Assembly (NCBI GenBank): GCA_000787465.1
Contig: JSYX01000408.1
Location: 1 to 31,563, forward strand
From: Thermomucor indicae-seudaticae
Lineage: Eukaryota > Mucoromycota > Mucoromycetes > Mucorales > Lichtheimiaceae
Direction of reading: 5' to 3'
DNA length: 31,563 nucleotides
Of this stretch, positions 20,195-30,605 are shown one piece after another. The notes beneath the pieces were generated by a model. It was given only the letters and a program-made list of their open reading frames with translations, was not told the origin of the DNA and did not search any database. The position numbers and the translations under genes were made by a program. How positions within the stretch are numbered: position 1 is the first letter of the stretch; each line of letters starts with the position of its first letter.

Positions 20195-21670
20195 TCATGA
20201 AGGTAATTTTACGGTTTTCTGTGCATAAGCAAAATGAACGTTTTCAAATGTCTTGTACTCGTTTGCTTCGTCCCAACAAGCCTCCAAGCCCTCCATATAT
20301 TGATTGATTGACATGCCGGCTGTCCTGCATATCTGGGGACCCAAAGCGTGATAGTATGCTTCCCATGATTGCAGTGTCAACTGACCCAGCTATGTCCCCG
20401 TTGCATCATTAGATTTAAGAGCTCTCTTTCCTTACTTCGCCATCGCTTACCTTTCCTGCCCACAGACCACCAGGACATGAAATGAACGTTGTAGTGATAT
20501 GTGTCAGTTGACCGGTTTGTTCAAGACGCTCTCTAAGTAACGGACCAGCACGAGGATCTAGCTTGCGAGATTTCATGACAGAGATTAAACGTTGGTTGTA
20601 CTCCTTTGTCGTGGGTCCCGGACGATGAATCTCCGTGTCCACCTCGATCAATTCAATCCAACCACCTGGCTTCAATACTCGTACCAGATCCGCAATCACG
20701 TTTGGCCATTGTTCGGCTTGAATACCCAACCCAAGGAACCTACAAAGACGTGTCCTTTCGCATCAGTATACTCTGTCTCTCTCATTAATATGCAGCAGGC
20801 AAACACGAACCGCATAAAGATATAGTCAAAGGATTCATCTGGGAATGGCAAGCCGTCCAGGATATTGCATTGGACAAAGCTGCAGTTGCCTGGTCTGATT
20901 TCCCCAGGGAACATGGAACTGATATCGACACCAATCAGTTGCGATTTTGGATATTCGCCTGCGATTTCCATGGTCCATGTGCCCGGACCGCAGCCTACAT
21001 CCAAGACTTTGGCCCCTTTACGAAGTATATCGCTTACTGGCGCTAGATAGTTTCTAAAGGTTTTCCTGGTCAGTAGGAGGTATGTGGGGTAAATACAGTC
21101 AGCATACCCTTGGATAGCAAAGCGGACCATAAAATGCAGTAGGTGCAATCGATCGACCTCTTCCTCGTCACACGGTAACATGTACTGTGATCCCGGCGCA
21201 TTATGAAACTTGCGACCATTGAGCCAGTGATACCGGGCATCGTCTTTCTCCGTGCCCTCCTCTACAAGTGTCGTACTTTGTTCGCTTCCAGTGATATCCG
21301 TTTCCGGCAAGGATAACGGGTGAATAGGGACAGACGACGGTTCGTGTTGTTGTTGATGATGCTTTGCAAGATCGTCGGAAGCCGACCGAGCCATCTGGGT
21401 GGAAGAAGATGGCTCGTGACGGAATGAAGCAAAGGCGCGTAACGGTCGGAAGCGGAGCCGAGAAGAAGACGGGGATGACTTTACGGAGGCTAAAGGACAA
21501 GGAGATGATTGCTTGCGAGGTTTAATGTGACCTTCAGAAGCCCATACGTCAGGGAACGGATATTGTCGTCTGTAAGGGTTCTCGCTTGGTTGCTGTTCCG
21601 AGCAGTAATCTTCATGGCCAACCGTGCTGTTACTGCGATGATGCGGGCGTATGGATTGTTGGTTTCCCAT
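20195..21670 (-). CDS. class I SAM-dependent methyltransferase
   Basis: Three exons: 21670-20811, 20739-20451 and 20389-20195, giving 447 residues. Residues 1-150 are low-complexity and Ser/Arg/His/Gln-rich. The catalytic Rossmann part begins near 150 (HWLNGRKFHN, a common lead-in of fungal UMTA/LaeA-like methyltransferases). Motif I is LDVGCGPGTW (D224-G230), the acidic loop IGVDIS (D249), then LPFPDESFDYIFMR and VLKPGGWIELIEVD (post-motif II/III). Substrate is unknown: this family includes velvet-complex LaeA-like and secondary-metabolite enzymes, but no biosynthetic cluster is here. The start MGNQQS fits the N-myristoylation rule (Gly2, Ser6) and has A at -3; an in-frame ATG seven codons upstream at 21691 would mask it. 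The first donor is GTTCGT, weak but the only one that keeps frame. Confidence 0.88.
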
Positions 21671-22278
21671 TCTTCTGTGACAAATATGCAATGAATCGTA
21701 TAGTATATCAATTAGGAACTGGCAATTAATAGTACATTAGATGAAGAGATATGCCGTAGCAATGCTAGCGCACAGTGGCGAAAGAGGGGGAAGGGGTAGG
21801 CAAAAGAGAAAACACACTACAATACAAGAAGACAGAGGACGAGGAAAGAAAAAGATGCCACTCGATGCGTGCAAGCGGGGAAATTGCTTTTTTTATTCCC
21901 ACTCCATTCATTATCCCCAAGTAATTAAACATCGTGCATACCCAGGCTTCAGGATTAGCGGAAATAGATATACAGCGTGTTTTAATTAGCCATTATAAAA
22001 TATGAATGGCTTCATGCTGTTTATTAGTTAGATAGTTTCGCTACCCAAAGCATGCTTTGCATCGACTGTAAACCGAGCTTGCGGTAATTCAATACCGATT
22101 TCACGGCTAGTGAGCACATGATTTACGTTGGCTGAAGAATATGTCTGCTTATCATTCGCTTCAATCTACGCAAAATATACCCCGAGCAGTACATGAGTTC
22201 AATCGCGGTTGGATACTTCTCTCCATTGTAAAAGTACATGTTCATTACCCCAGAAGGGTAATCCCCTGTGGCGGGGAC

Positions 22279-22316
22279 CAACCCCGCACCTATTGCGGGT
22301 GGAAGGCGGTTTAAAA
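22279..22316. repeat. overlapping GC-rich inverted repeats
   Basis: GCGGGG..CCCCGC with a 5-nt loop is followed by an overlapping CCCGC..GCGGG with a 7-nt loop, so two hairpins compete for the same CCCCGC strand. They lie inside a minus-strand open frame. Confidence 0.55.
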
Positions 22317-23373
22317 AGATCCCATTTAATATATGGATGGGATGGAGGCGGGTAAGCCGCGCATCTTCGTCTCTCACGGAACCCCACTCCCCAAAAATGA
22401 AACCTTTCATATGTCATGAGAACCTGAATCAGTAGGACAGGAAGCAAACGAACTCACCATCACATAACTTGGCAAAGAATACCTTTTGCCGCTAGAAACA
22501 CAGCTTGAGCCATATCGTCTGTACTGGAATCGATCGCATACTTGGTGTTCAAGACATCATCTGTCCTTTGCCATAACTTTGTCTGTCTTGCGAGCAGGAA
22601 CCAGTACCTTGACCAGCTTCCTTTTTGCTCAGAAGTCTTGCAGGGAAGAGATCAATCTTACCTCGTAGCCTCGATGGAGGAACTTTTGTGAGATCGACAG
22701 TAAAGTCACCTCACGCTTCAACGAGGATATTTGTAGATTCGAAAAACAGAGAAAAAGTGCGTAAATTACAGAGTGAACGCCCTCTTGCTAAATATCGGTT
22801 GAGACAGCTTACGTGGGGCGATTGTAGCGAACCTTTGCAGAGGGAATTTAAACCTTTTGATGATACCCTTGCGTTTCTTATGATATTGACAAAAGACTAA
22901 ACGCTTCATATATGGCTAGGATAGCTCCACCCAAAATTTCGAATGAAATCGGATCAGTGCAAAAAGCTCTTTGCCAGCAGCGTCAAAAGGTCTTTCCACA
23001 AGCTCAAGCCAACCAGTAGATGTAAGCCGTGGTCTCCTGCCTTATTCAGCAAGTATGTCATGTTGTCGCACTTCTTGCGTCTTCCGAGCCAAAACGCCTG
23101 TTTGACCACTTCTTATGCACCACACGGATCCATTACCATGGTAACCCAGGGCTACAATTTCTTTCTCATTTTCTTTTTGCTTCCATGACAACACACGTTA
23201 TTAGTAGGATTGGTCAGAAATGGTGGTTCGTCCACACAGGGTTGCTTTGTTTCATTTGACGATAGTCAAAAACGACCCACGATTTCATCATGCGGAAATT
23301 TAACAATCAAGTCAATTTCCTACTGAAAGTGTTGTAAAGGGTTTTCGAGTGCAGGCAGGCACCCTTTTTATAG

Positions 23374-23397
23374 GCCCTACGGGCGGACTTTGAAGTC
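23374..23397. repeat. two adjacent small hairpins
   Basis: GCCC-TAC-GGGC (23374-23384) is immediately followed by GACTT-TG-AAGTC (23386-23397). Both are perfect inverted repeats, near a T-run. Confidence 0.55.
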
Positions 23398-23497
23398 TGG
23401 GATTTTTGTTATACTGACTCTTAAAAAGTGACAGTTTTTTCTTTTTGGACTGGCTTTCTTGAAACATGCAAGCCACAATTATTCGGAGACACCTTTT

Positions 23498-23518
23498 TCT
23501 CCTGTTGCAAACAGGAGA
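23498..23518. repeat. perfect 9-bp inverted repeat
   Basis: TCTCCTGTT and AACAGGAGA flank the 3-nt loop GCA. The stem is perfect and the loop minimal. It may be a foldback structure in a transposon remnant. Confidence 0.65.
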
Positions 23519-23740
23519 AGGACCAGCAGCCGAAGAATCGAAGGAAGGATTCTGCTACAATTGCAATGTGCACGCTGCAAGTAAAAACATGACGCTTCAG
23601 AGTTATCGCACTAGTTAGTCTACATAGCTGGACAAGCTTCTGGTGTTGTCATTTACAAAAAAGCATAAGCAGACAATAGATACGGGGTGTAGATTATTCA
23701 TTAAATGTAGTAAGGAGATGTTTGTGTACAGACAAGCGCT

Positions 23741-23830
23741 CTACCTTCGCTTCGCTTCGGGAAGCTAACGGCCTGTGCGGCCTACCTTCGCTGCGCTCCG
23801 GGGGCCTTAGGGCCGCGTCGCGTCGCTCCA
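23741..23830. repeat. GC-rich cluster with 41-nt direct repeat
   Basis: Two 21-nt units beginning CTACCTTCGCT (23741-23761 and 23782-23802) differ at few positions and are 41 nt apart. Each is followed by a palindrome (GGCC..GGCC at 23770-23782; GGCCTTAGGGCC at 23803-23814), then CGCGTCGCGTCGC. A related CTCGCTACGCTCCG sits at 23967-23980. The base composition contrasts sharply with the AT-rich surroundings and resembles the GC clusters of fungal organelle genomes or a dispersed nuclear repeat. Confidence 0.65.
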
Positions 23831-24692
23831 AAACCATATGACTATTAGTTGCTTTTCTACAGAAATGTGGAGCGCTCTAGAAAGTCTGAAGACCCAGTAA
23901 TTGGGATTAGATAATTTAAACAACAGGAGGAACGGAGTGTTAGTTTCGCTTCATTGTAGATGAGCCTCTCGCTACGCTCCGTATCGTTTTGTGTCTTCTT
24001 CAAATTAGCTCCTAAAACATGCTTCGACATGCAGTGTCTTCGTAACTGTAACGTAATGGGAAAGAGAGAATGAATTGATAAGCCGAAACGAAAGAGACCG
24101 TGATGCTATGTCATTGGCGATAGACTCTGATGGTCTGCAAAGCAGAGGACATTGGTCATACATAGTGGAGTCGCTGTCTGTGTCACGTATAGGAGAAGCC
24201 AAAGCCCCAGTCAAGGCAAAAGGAAAAACCCTTAATCCGATGTAGGATAGACCTCGAATGTTATTGATGTCGTGGAAGTGAAGACTGATTCATTTTGTTT
24301 TGTGAAGGAAGGCAAAGAGGTCCATCACATGTGGATCAATAGACTATCAAGTATAACTTGTGGACGCGTCGGTAAACTGACATTAGTTTTGCAACGACTT
24401 ACATAGTCCTGCTACTTGCGGATTATGTCCAAGGAGTATCGTCTTTGCATGTAACGAAAGAGTTAGGAGACAGTTTATTGGCAATTGTGGGACACGATTA
24501 TAATAGACATAAAATGCGGAAGTGTGTACAGAATAACATTGTCATGAACCGAAAGCCAATTCGTACTGACCGCGAGAGGGCAACAACAGATACATCCCCA
24601 AAGCACGAAACATGACAGATTATTTGTTTCCCTGTTCAGAAACTGCAAGATATAATACAGATACACGATAAAGGCTATTTCTTAATTGGTGT

Positions 24693-27600
24693 TTACACCG
24701 AGCGAGGCCCACCCTCGTCTCCAGATACCGAGTGTCTTCGATGTAGTCCGTCGTTTCCTGACTGCATCCATTCCTCGTTTTCACCAAAGAAAAAGCTTCT
24801 TTGGCTCAGAGACCGCATTGTACTGCGTCTCGAAATCGATTCGCTATCGCCACCTCCTTCGGATTCAGTATCCCTCTCCAATGGTGGTTCAATACGTATG
24901 TTGAGATCAGATAAGCGACGAATGTCCATGTTCACTGACAAGTGGCGTATCAAATGCTTTTTCTCCAACTATGGCCTCTGATTAATACGCAAGTACGGAC
25001 TGTTCTGCTCTTCTGCATAATTACCGAAAGGACTTGACTCTCCAAGCGGTCCTTCATGTCCTCAAAACCGTACAGACATTCATGGATAAATCCAGCAAGA
25101 TCTTGTTGATGCCTGTTGGTATTTCAGACAGTTGCCAATACCCTCCAAGAGCACTCACCTAGTTCATTCGTGTTGATGGTGTCCAAGATATCTTCTCCTG
25201 TATTAAACATCACATCGCCGTCGACAATACCCTTCCAGCCGTCACCGAGATCAATCACAGCTCCGTCATCTGGATCCAGTCCCGTTCCTTCCGCAGGCCG
25301 TGCTGAAGAATTGAGTTCTTTAATGCTGCTCTCAAGGTCAATAATCCGTTCCAATGCTTCCTCAATATCATCATCTATCCGCTCTAGGAAACCAGATACA
25401 GGACCCGGCGCAACTCGGACGTCGTAATAGACATGAATGTTGTCTTCAAAGTCCACGTAAAAAAGGCATGGTAAATTATAACCGGGAGCGACCGCATACA
25501 GACCTATAAGAATTCATCCCGTGATGAGTATTACTTCATTTGGAATATCAATGTAAAGGAGTACCTGCTGTGAATGCGCATACCCGCCTTTCAAAAGCAA
25601 ACTTGACAAGTTGAAACTTGTATCCGTTATCTTGTGGCGTACGTTGACTCCAGTCAATAAGATAAGTGACGCCGTTCCATGCACATGCGACGAAGAGTTC
25701 TTTCTCGGAAAGGTTCCCTTCATTTTCATTGTCGCTCCAAGATTCATCAAGACTTGACGAACTACTGGTATCTTCGCCGTCCGAGGAATCCTCCACGCTT
25801 GCCTCGCTGATCGACTCTGCCGCTGCTTCCATGAGGGCTTTACTCAGTACGCTCTCAGAGCTCTCCGATCTGCCAGTCTTGTCCTCGTCTGTGTGCGTAG
25901 CGGCAGCCGAAGACATCTCTATAAAATTCATGTTATCCGGCGTTGTCTCTCCCTTGGTTTGAACTCGTCACAAGAATACCGCTTGTATTCCTGGCTACTC
26001 TCGACAGTCTCGAGGACGAGCTAAAGGACGGAGAAGCAGCATTGGACGGGTTTTCCTGCTTACCACCGTTGTTGGAGTAGTACGATTCTCCTTTCGTTAA
26101 TGGCGAAGGGAATCGTAGCTGAGGAGAGCCTGCCGGACTGTGACGCATCGATAGTTCACGAAGAGACCGCGGGACAGCAAAAGACTCACTTGGTCGAGGG
26201 GGCACATGAGAAATGTCTAGTGTTGCTAGGCTAAATAGCTTGTGTGTCACAAACAGATCATATTGAGACATTTCCTGTGTCCTTAAATTATAGACGCTGA
26301 ATTTGCCTGCCATGTCTCCATTGAATATTTTCGCTTTTTGGCAAAAGAAAATGTATGTTTACCATCCATGGTGAGCATTCCGACATTTGTAAGGTCGTCG
26401 TCTGTGGTGGTAGCGTCTATGTTCTCACTTGCTGGAGTCGTGGACCTTGCGATGACGATTTCTGTGGCCATCGAACCGTTATCTTCGTCACCAACAATAT
26501 CATCACCGTCAAGGTTCGACCAATTCTGGATGACATAGCTTGAACGAGATATCTCATTACCCGTAGCATCCTGTACCTTTCCATGACATGCCACGATAAT
26601 CTTCTCAGGTTCAAGTGGTGAAGGCACAGGCAATCCTCGCTCATTTCCTTTTTGCAACTCGAATTGTGATGTCTTTCGAGCACCAAATAGCGGACCATCG
26701 CTTGCTTTGGGAGTGGTCCCCAGTTCGACCTCCTCACTACTTTCGTTTCTGGAACCCTCTTTTTCATCCTCAGGTTCGGATGTCTTTTTGCCTTGTGCTC
26801 CAGATGCTGATTGATTGAATTTCTTGTGATGCTTTCCATAATGAGTGCGTGCCGAATACTGAGGAGTAAAGTCCCGACTATATCGATTGCCGTCCTTGTC
26901 GATAATCGTAAATGTATTGCCAGGCTGAGCAACAAGCAAAATGGGCTCTTCCGGTCTTTCTGGGTGCCTAGTAACGGAAAGAGAAGTAATCTGGACAGGT
27001 CATGAGTGGGAAGAAAGGAGCACATCGATACTTCCAGTAAAGCTACCTGGCCATCGAAAACCCACATGTCTTTCTCCAGTAACTGGACATTATCATCTGC
27101 GGCTGTCAAGGGCGGCTTTTCATTGTCCCTGCTGCTGTCTTTATGCAGTGACCTGGACCAGTTCATACTCCTTTCCAGGAAGCTGGATCTTCGCTCTTTT
27201 GCATCGTTTAATGGGTTTTTCGCTACTAGCAATTTGCCTTTCTCTTTTCCACCCGAGAAGATCGAAGGCGCGGCATGTGGCTGCTGGTGGGCTACAGTTG
27301 ATGAAGAGGCAGAAGTCGAAGTGGATGTCAGGGAAACTGTATCCATTGCGCGAAGCACAGCATAATCACTCTCTGGTGGCGAAAGTTGGAAAGCGTGTAA
27401 AATACGGTCTGTTCGGGCTAGTACGAGTTCGTTGAAACCGTCGCCGTCTATCATATCCATAAGCCCATGAACTTCTTTGGTTGAAAGTAAACGGATGAAA
27501 CTTGCCAATATCTGCAATCAGAATTCGGTTTACATTTACAGGAACTTTGAGCGTCAAGTTTGGTTGCTGCAAGTCATAAATGGCTGATTTTGCCACATTG

Positions 27601-28206
27601 TTTGAGGGTATCTCGTTATCAACTGCCATCATATTCCGAAATGCTTGTATCGTCGCAGTATCTGACGCATGGCGTGTCTGTGTCAAGTATTCTTCAGCTG
27701 AAATTTGCGGCAAGTTGAGCGTCATTCCAGGGACTAGGCGAGGTATATCAAAGATGTGTGCCAGTCCTTCAGCGTTGATACACACAACCGAATTCTAAAC
27801 AGGCAGGGAGAGTCGATTTATCTATGCCACAAGCAATTTCCTGTCCGTCTTCCTCCTACCTTGCCGCAGTTCCTGGCGTCCCCTACTGCTATGCAAGTGA
27901 TCTAGGCGTACCAACGCGTTACTACATGTCTTGAGTAAACGGCTCTTGGACATACTGTTCCCAGGTTGCGACACAAGAACGTCGGCGCACCTGCTTCGCA
28001 CTCGCCCTTGAAAATGGCGAGATCGCCGTTCAGATTCCCGATTACGAATTCAATATCCTGATCGTCACGCTTAGCACACAGAAAGTGTTCATATAGATGC
28101 ATTAGCCAACCCCATCGTTATCCACATCTCCCACTACCAGGGCATGTGGGTTCATGTTCCCGGAAAACGACCATTTCAGCCGTTTTACAAGGGAAATGGT
28201 GCGCAT
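24693..28206 (-). CDS. ITFG2: ITFG2 homologue (KICSTOR complex subunit)
   Basis: Eleven exons: 28206-28111, 28069-27956, 27901-27860, 27794-27506, 27447-27047, 26990-26363, 26306-26064, 25918-25565, 25503-25159, 25101-25025 and 24968-24693, giving 954 residues. In animals ITFG2 (about 450 residues) is a beta-propeller subunit of KICSTOR, which tethers GATOR1 to lysosomes so that TORC1 responds to nutrients. Matching blocks in order: LKWSFSGNMNPHALVVGDVDND (27-31), EFVIGNLNGDLAIFKG, ITCIAVGDARNCGK, SVVCINAEGLAHIFD, ILIADIDGDGFNELVL (about 181), ITSLSVTRHP.EPILLVAQPG, GKFSVYNLRT, ELFVACAWNGVTYLIDW (about 678-690), VCAFTAGLYAVAPGYNLPCLFYVDF. The extra length is Ser/Glu/Asp-rich disordered inserts between blades and at the C-terminus. 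One donor is GC. The 145-nt intron after 26064 is the least certain join. All joins keep frame. Confidence 0.87.
27448..27505 (-). other. GC-AG intron in ITFG2
   Basis: Exon 4 ends ATT G and exon 5 resumes AC GGC GAC, restoring the conserved ADIDGDG block. The 58-nt intron starts GCAAGT and ends GATAG. No GT donor nearby keeps this block in frame. Confidence 0.8.
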
Positions 28207-28441
28207 GGCGGAAATCTATGACAAGACCAATATTGTGAAGGCGAGTATGCGGAATGCGAAAACAAGGGTTCATCAATGCAACCTAAACTCGAGCCTTCCA
28301 GCCAAGCAGTATTCTCGGATTACAACAGTGTCTTTAATCAATGAAATCTACGGCTGCAATAAGGAGATACGTTATTTGTTTGTGGTAGCTATCCTGCGGT
28401 CTTGCTTGTTGATGCTCGTCGTCCCCGGTAAAGCCTTTACG

Positions 28442-28678
28442 CTACCCAGCGTGCACTCTCGAAAGTGCCTCTTCGGCACGTCCAGCTTGTTGTGCTCCGA
28501 CCTTGAGCGCATCGAGTCCAAGTTTTGCCTTTCCGACATCCTGTGTGGCACTTGATGCACCGGGCATAAGCAGTGGCATGTTTGCTTGGGATATCCTTTC
28601 ACCAGACTTGTCTTCTTGAGCGGTAACCATCATGAGTGCGGTCAAAAAGATTACTAGAGCAGTTAACTGAGGCGACAT
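28442..28678 (-). CDS. small predicted secreted protein, 78 residues
   Basis: A single frame starts MSPQLTALVIFLTALMMVTAQ: a hydrophobic core of about 15 residues after a short N-region, with a likely signal peptidase cut after TAQ or TA. The mature part (about 57 residues) is Ala/Gly/Lys/Glu-rich, lacks cysteine and is probably helical or disordered (segment KLGLDALKVGAQQAGRAEEAL). No homologue is recognised. The stop overlaps a GGGTAGC that could instead be a splice donor, so the protein may be longer. Its start is 160 nt from that of the divergent PY-motif gene. Confidence 0.5.
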   Translation of the reverse strand: MSPQLTALVIFLTALMMVTAQEDKSGERISQANMPLLMPGASSATQDVGKAKLGLDALKVGAQQAGRAEEALSRVHAG

Positions 28679-28838
28679 TCTGTTTTGACCGTCGCTATCT
28701 CTTCATGGGCGTTTGCTTCTTTTATATCAGTTTCTTTTTCATGCGAGAACGATATCTTGCTCCGCCGTCACACCTCGCTCCTTTTCAGACTTGCCCCCGC
28801 TTGCAGGAAACTTACGTGTGATCCTTTTTTCTCTGGCA

Positions 28839-30605
28839 ATGTCTACTGGTGAAGGGCGATCTGTCTTGCCAGTCCGAGGCACTCTCGAACATATTGAAAC
28901 GTCGTCATTATCTTACCAGGATCAGTTTCGACGTATTCTGCATGAGATTACAAACTTGCAATGGGTCCGAGAGTCACTGCCTTCCCATTCCAAACATTAC
29001 GCTGGATTGCGGCAAAAGTACAAAAAGGAGACAGATTCTAAAACAAGTCTTTATAAACAGCTGTACGTTTCCTTAGTTTCTAAAAAGGAGTAGTTTTTGA
29101 GCTTACAACCTGTTCTTGTTCTAGACAGGTATACAAGCAAAAGCATGAATCGGAAAGTGCCGAGGCTACGTCACAGAGATCGAACGATCTGCAGAATCCG
29201 GAAATTCGGGACATTATGCAACAGTTGCAACTGTCAGACTCTAAACTGCAAAGCCTACAAAAGCAATTGGATGAAGCCGAGCAGATGGTATATGACAAAA
29301 TAGGACAGAGATGTGGATGCGTCAAGCTTACAAGAGGAAAAAGCTTAATGACCTAGCAGAAAATAAATGGAAACTGGATCATGCTTGTGAGGAACTGCGG
29401 CACTTGTATGACGAGGTAAATTCGCACTGCGCCCATTTTTCCGTTCCTGGTCGTAAAACTTTTTGTTGTAGGTTGTACCAGCAATATGCGATAATCCTGA
29501 ATTTGAAGTGGAACAGAACCTGAAACGAGAAGTATATCAGCGTGCTAAAGAAATCCCAGACGTAAGATACTTAAACTATCCGCATCTATGAAGAAAACCG
29601 TATTCACATGGAAGGAATTCAGATGGAAGCTTGTATTCATGGGTATCTTGCAGCGCAGAAAGAACTCTATGAAGCTCGCGATCTTTTAGAAAAAGCCATG
29701 ATGGTAATGCCAGGTGCAGCGGGTTTTCTGAACAGGCAAACGATGGTCAGCCGTGGAATCGGAAGCAGTACTGGTTTGCTATGTAGACCCTCTCGATCTT
29801 TGTCTGTTAGTCTCGACTCTTCGACACATACTGTTCGAGGTTTGTGCGGTATTACTCTGGTATTGATATTAATCTCATTATTGTGCAATAGAGGCCGAAA
29901 CATTAGCTAAAGACGCACGCCAGCACCTTGCACAGGCGTCCGAAGCATGTAACGACGTACCCTGCATAAAGATACCCGTCACACACAAAGGTAAGATAGG
30001 GTTTAAAGATATGATGATACAGTCGAGTAATGCAAGCAACAGATGAAAACCTAGCGAGTATGTTGATATCCTACCGAACAGTTAAACTTGAAGTGGAATC
30101 GCTGCTGAGAACACGGATAAATCCGAGACTAAATCAGCTCCAGACGCAACTGGCTATATCACGATATCAATACGAGCAGAAAACTATTGAATGGATCAAC
30201 CAGCAGATTCGGTTATTGGAATTGGTCATAAGAGAAAACGGCGGATTGCAGAATGATAGTTTGGAACAGGAAAAAGCCAAATTGCGTATGGGATCCAATG
30301 CTGCGCTTATCGCTGTTGCTGCCGAAGCGAGTGGGCGAGTGACAGTCGACGATGTGCTGGAAGTGGAGACGTCAGAACTGGAAGTGGAGCGTAATGGGCC
30401 TCTCCCGGAGTATTCAGAGGAGAGACGAATATACGGTTACACCGAATTAAACGGTGTGGATCCAGGAAGTATTAGTACTCTCAACGAGCAGTACAATGCG
30501 ATCACTTTACCGGCATATTCCTCCCACCAAGCAGAGCCGAACGGTTCTACCCACGTGAATACAGACTACGAGGGTTATGACCAACCTCCAGCTTACACTG
30601 TATAG
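28839..30605 (+). CDS. coiled-coil protein with three PY motifs, unknown function
   Basis: Seven exons: 28839-29062, 29125-29287, 29335-29415, 29472-29561, 29623-29839, 29892-29990 and 30043-30605, giving 478 residues with all joins in frame. Most of the length is heptad-rich coiled coil (DIMQQLQLSDSKLQSLQKQL, KKLNDLAENKWKLD, then LESLLRTRINPRLNQLQTQLA). A middle piece (about 165-235) is Ala-rich then Ser-rich. The last 70 residues are disordered and hold LPEY (412-415), LPAY (447-450) and PPAY (473-476), the last three residues from the end. Such PPxY/LPxY motifs bind WW domains, notably of Rsp5/NEDD4 ubiquitin ligases. No membrane segment. This suggests an adaptor, but the family is not recognised. 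The join 29287/29335 uses an AAG acceptor and is the least certain. Confidence 0.8.

Larger units (their letters stand above)
21692..24692. other. gene-poor interval with decayed frames and repeats
   Basis: About 3 kb without a supportable gene. Several minus-strand stretches read like short pieces of protein in changing registers (for example 22123-22447; about 22480-22720 with KIDLFPARLL and YAIDSSTDDMAQAVFLAAKG; about 23000-23100 with FWLGRRKKCDNMTYLLNKAGDHG), as expected of a degraded mobile element or pseudogene. I cannot name the element. A + ORF of about 45 codons at 23466 (with CYNCNVH) is too short to judge. GC-rich repeats and hairpins are listed separately. The left end is the methyltransferase promoter. 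Confidence 0.4.

Noticed and set aside
22480..22720. Possible electron-transfer flavoprotein beta subunit (a KVLVPARK-like stretch)
   Set aside because: Only a few residues match, the frame stops after about 15 codons and the following family motifs are missing.
25919..26063. Apparent frameshift in ITFG2 between two open frames
   Set aside because: A GTAAGC donor and a TTTATAG acceptor remove 145 nt and restore the frame, so no mutation is needed.
29288..29310. A 23-nt intron before the ATG at 29311 in the PY-motif gene
   Set aside because: Too short to be spliced. A 47-nt intron (29288-29334) ending in an AAG acceptor keeps the frame equally well.
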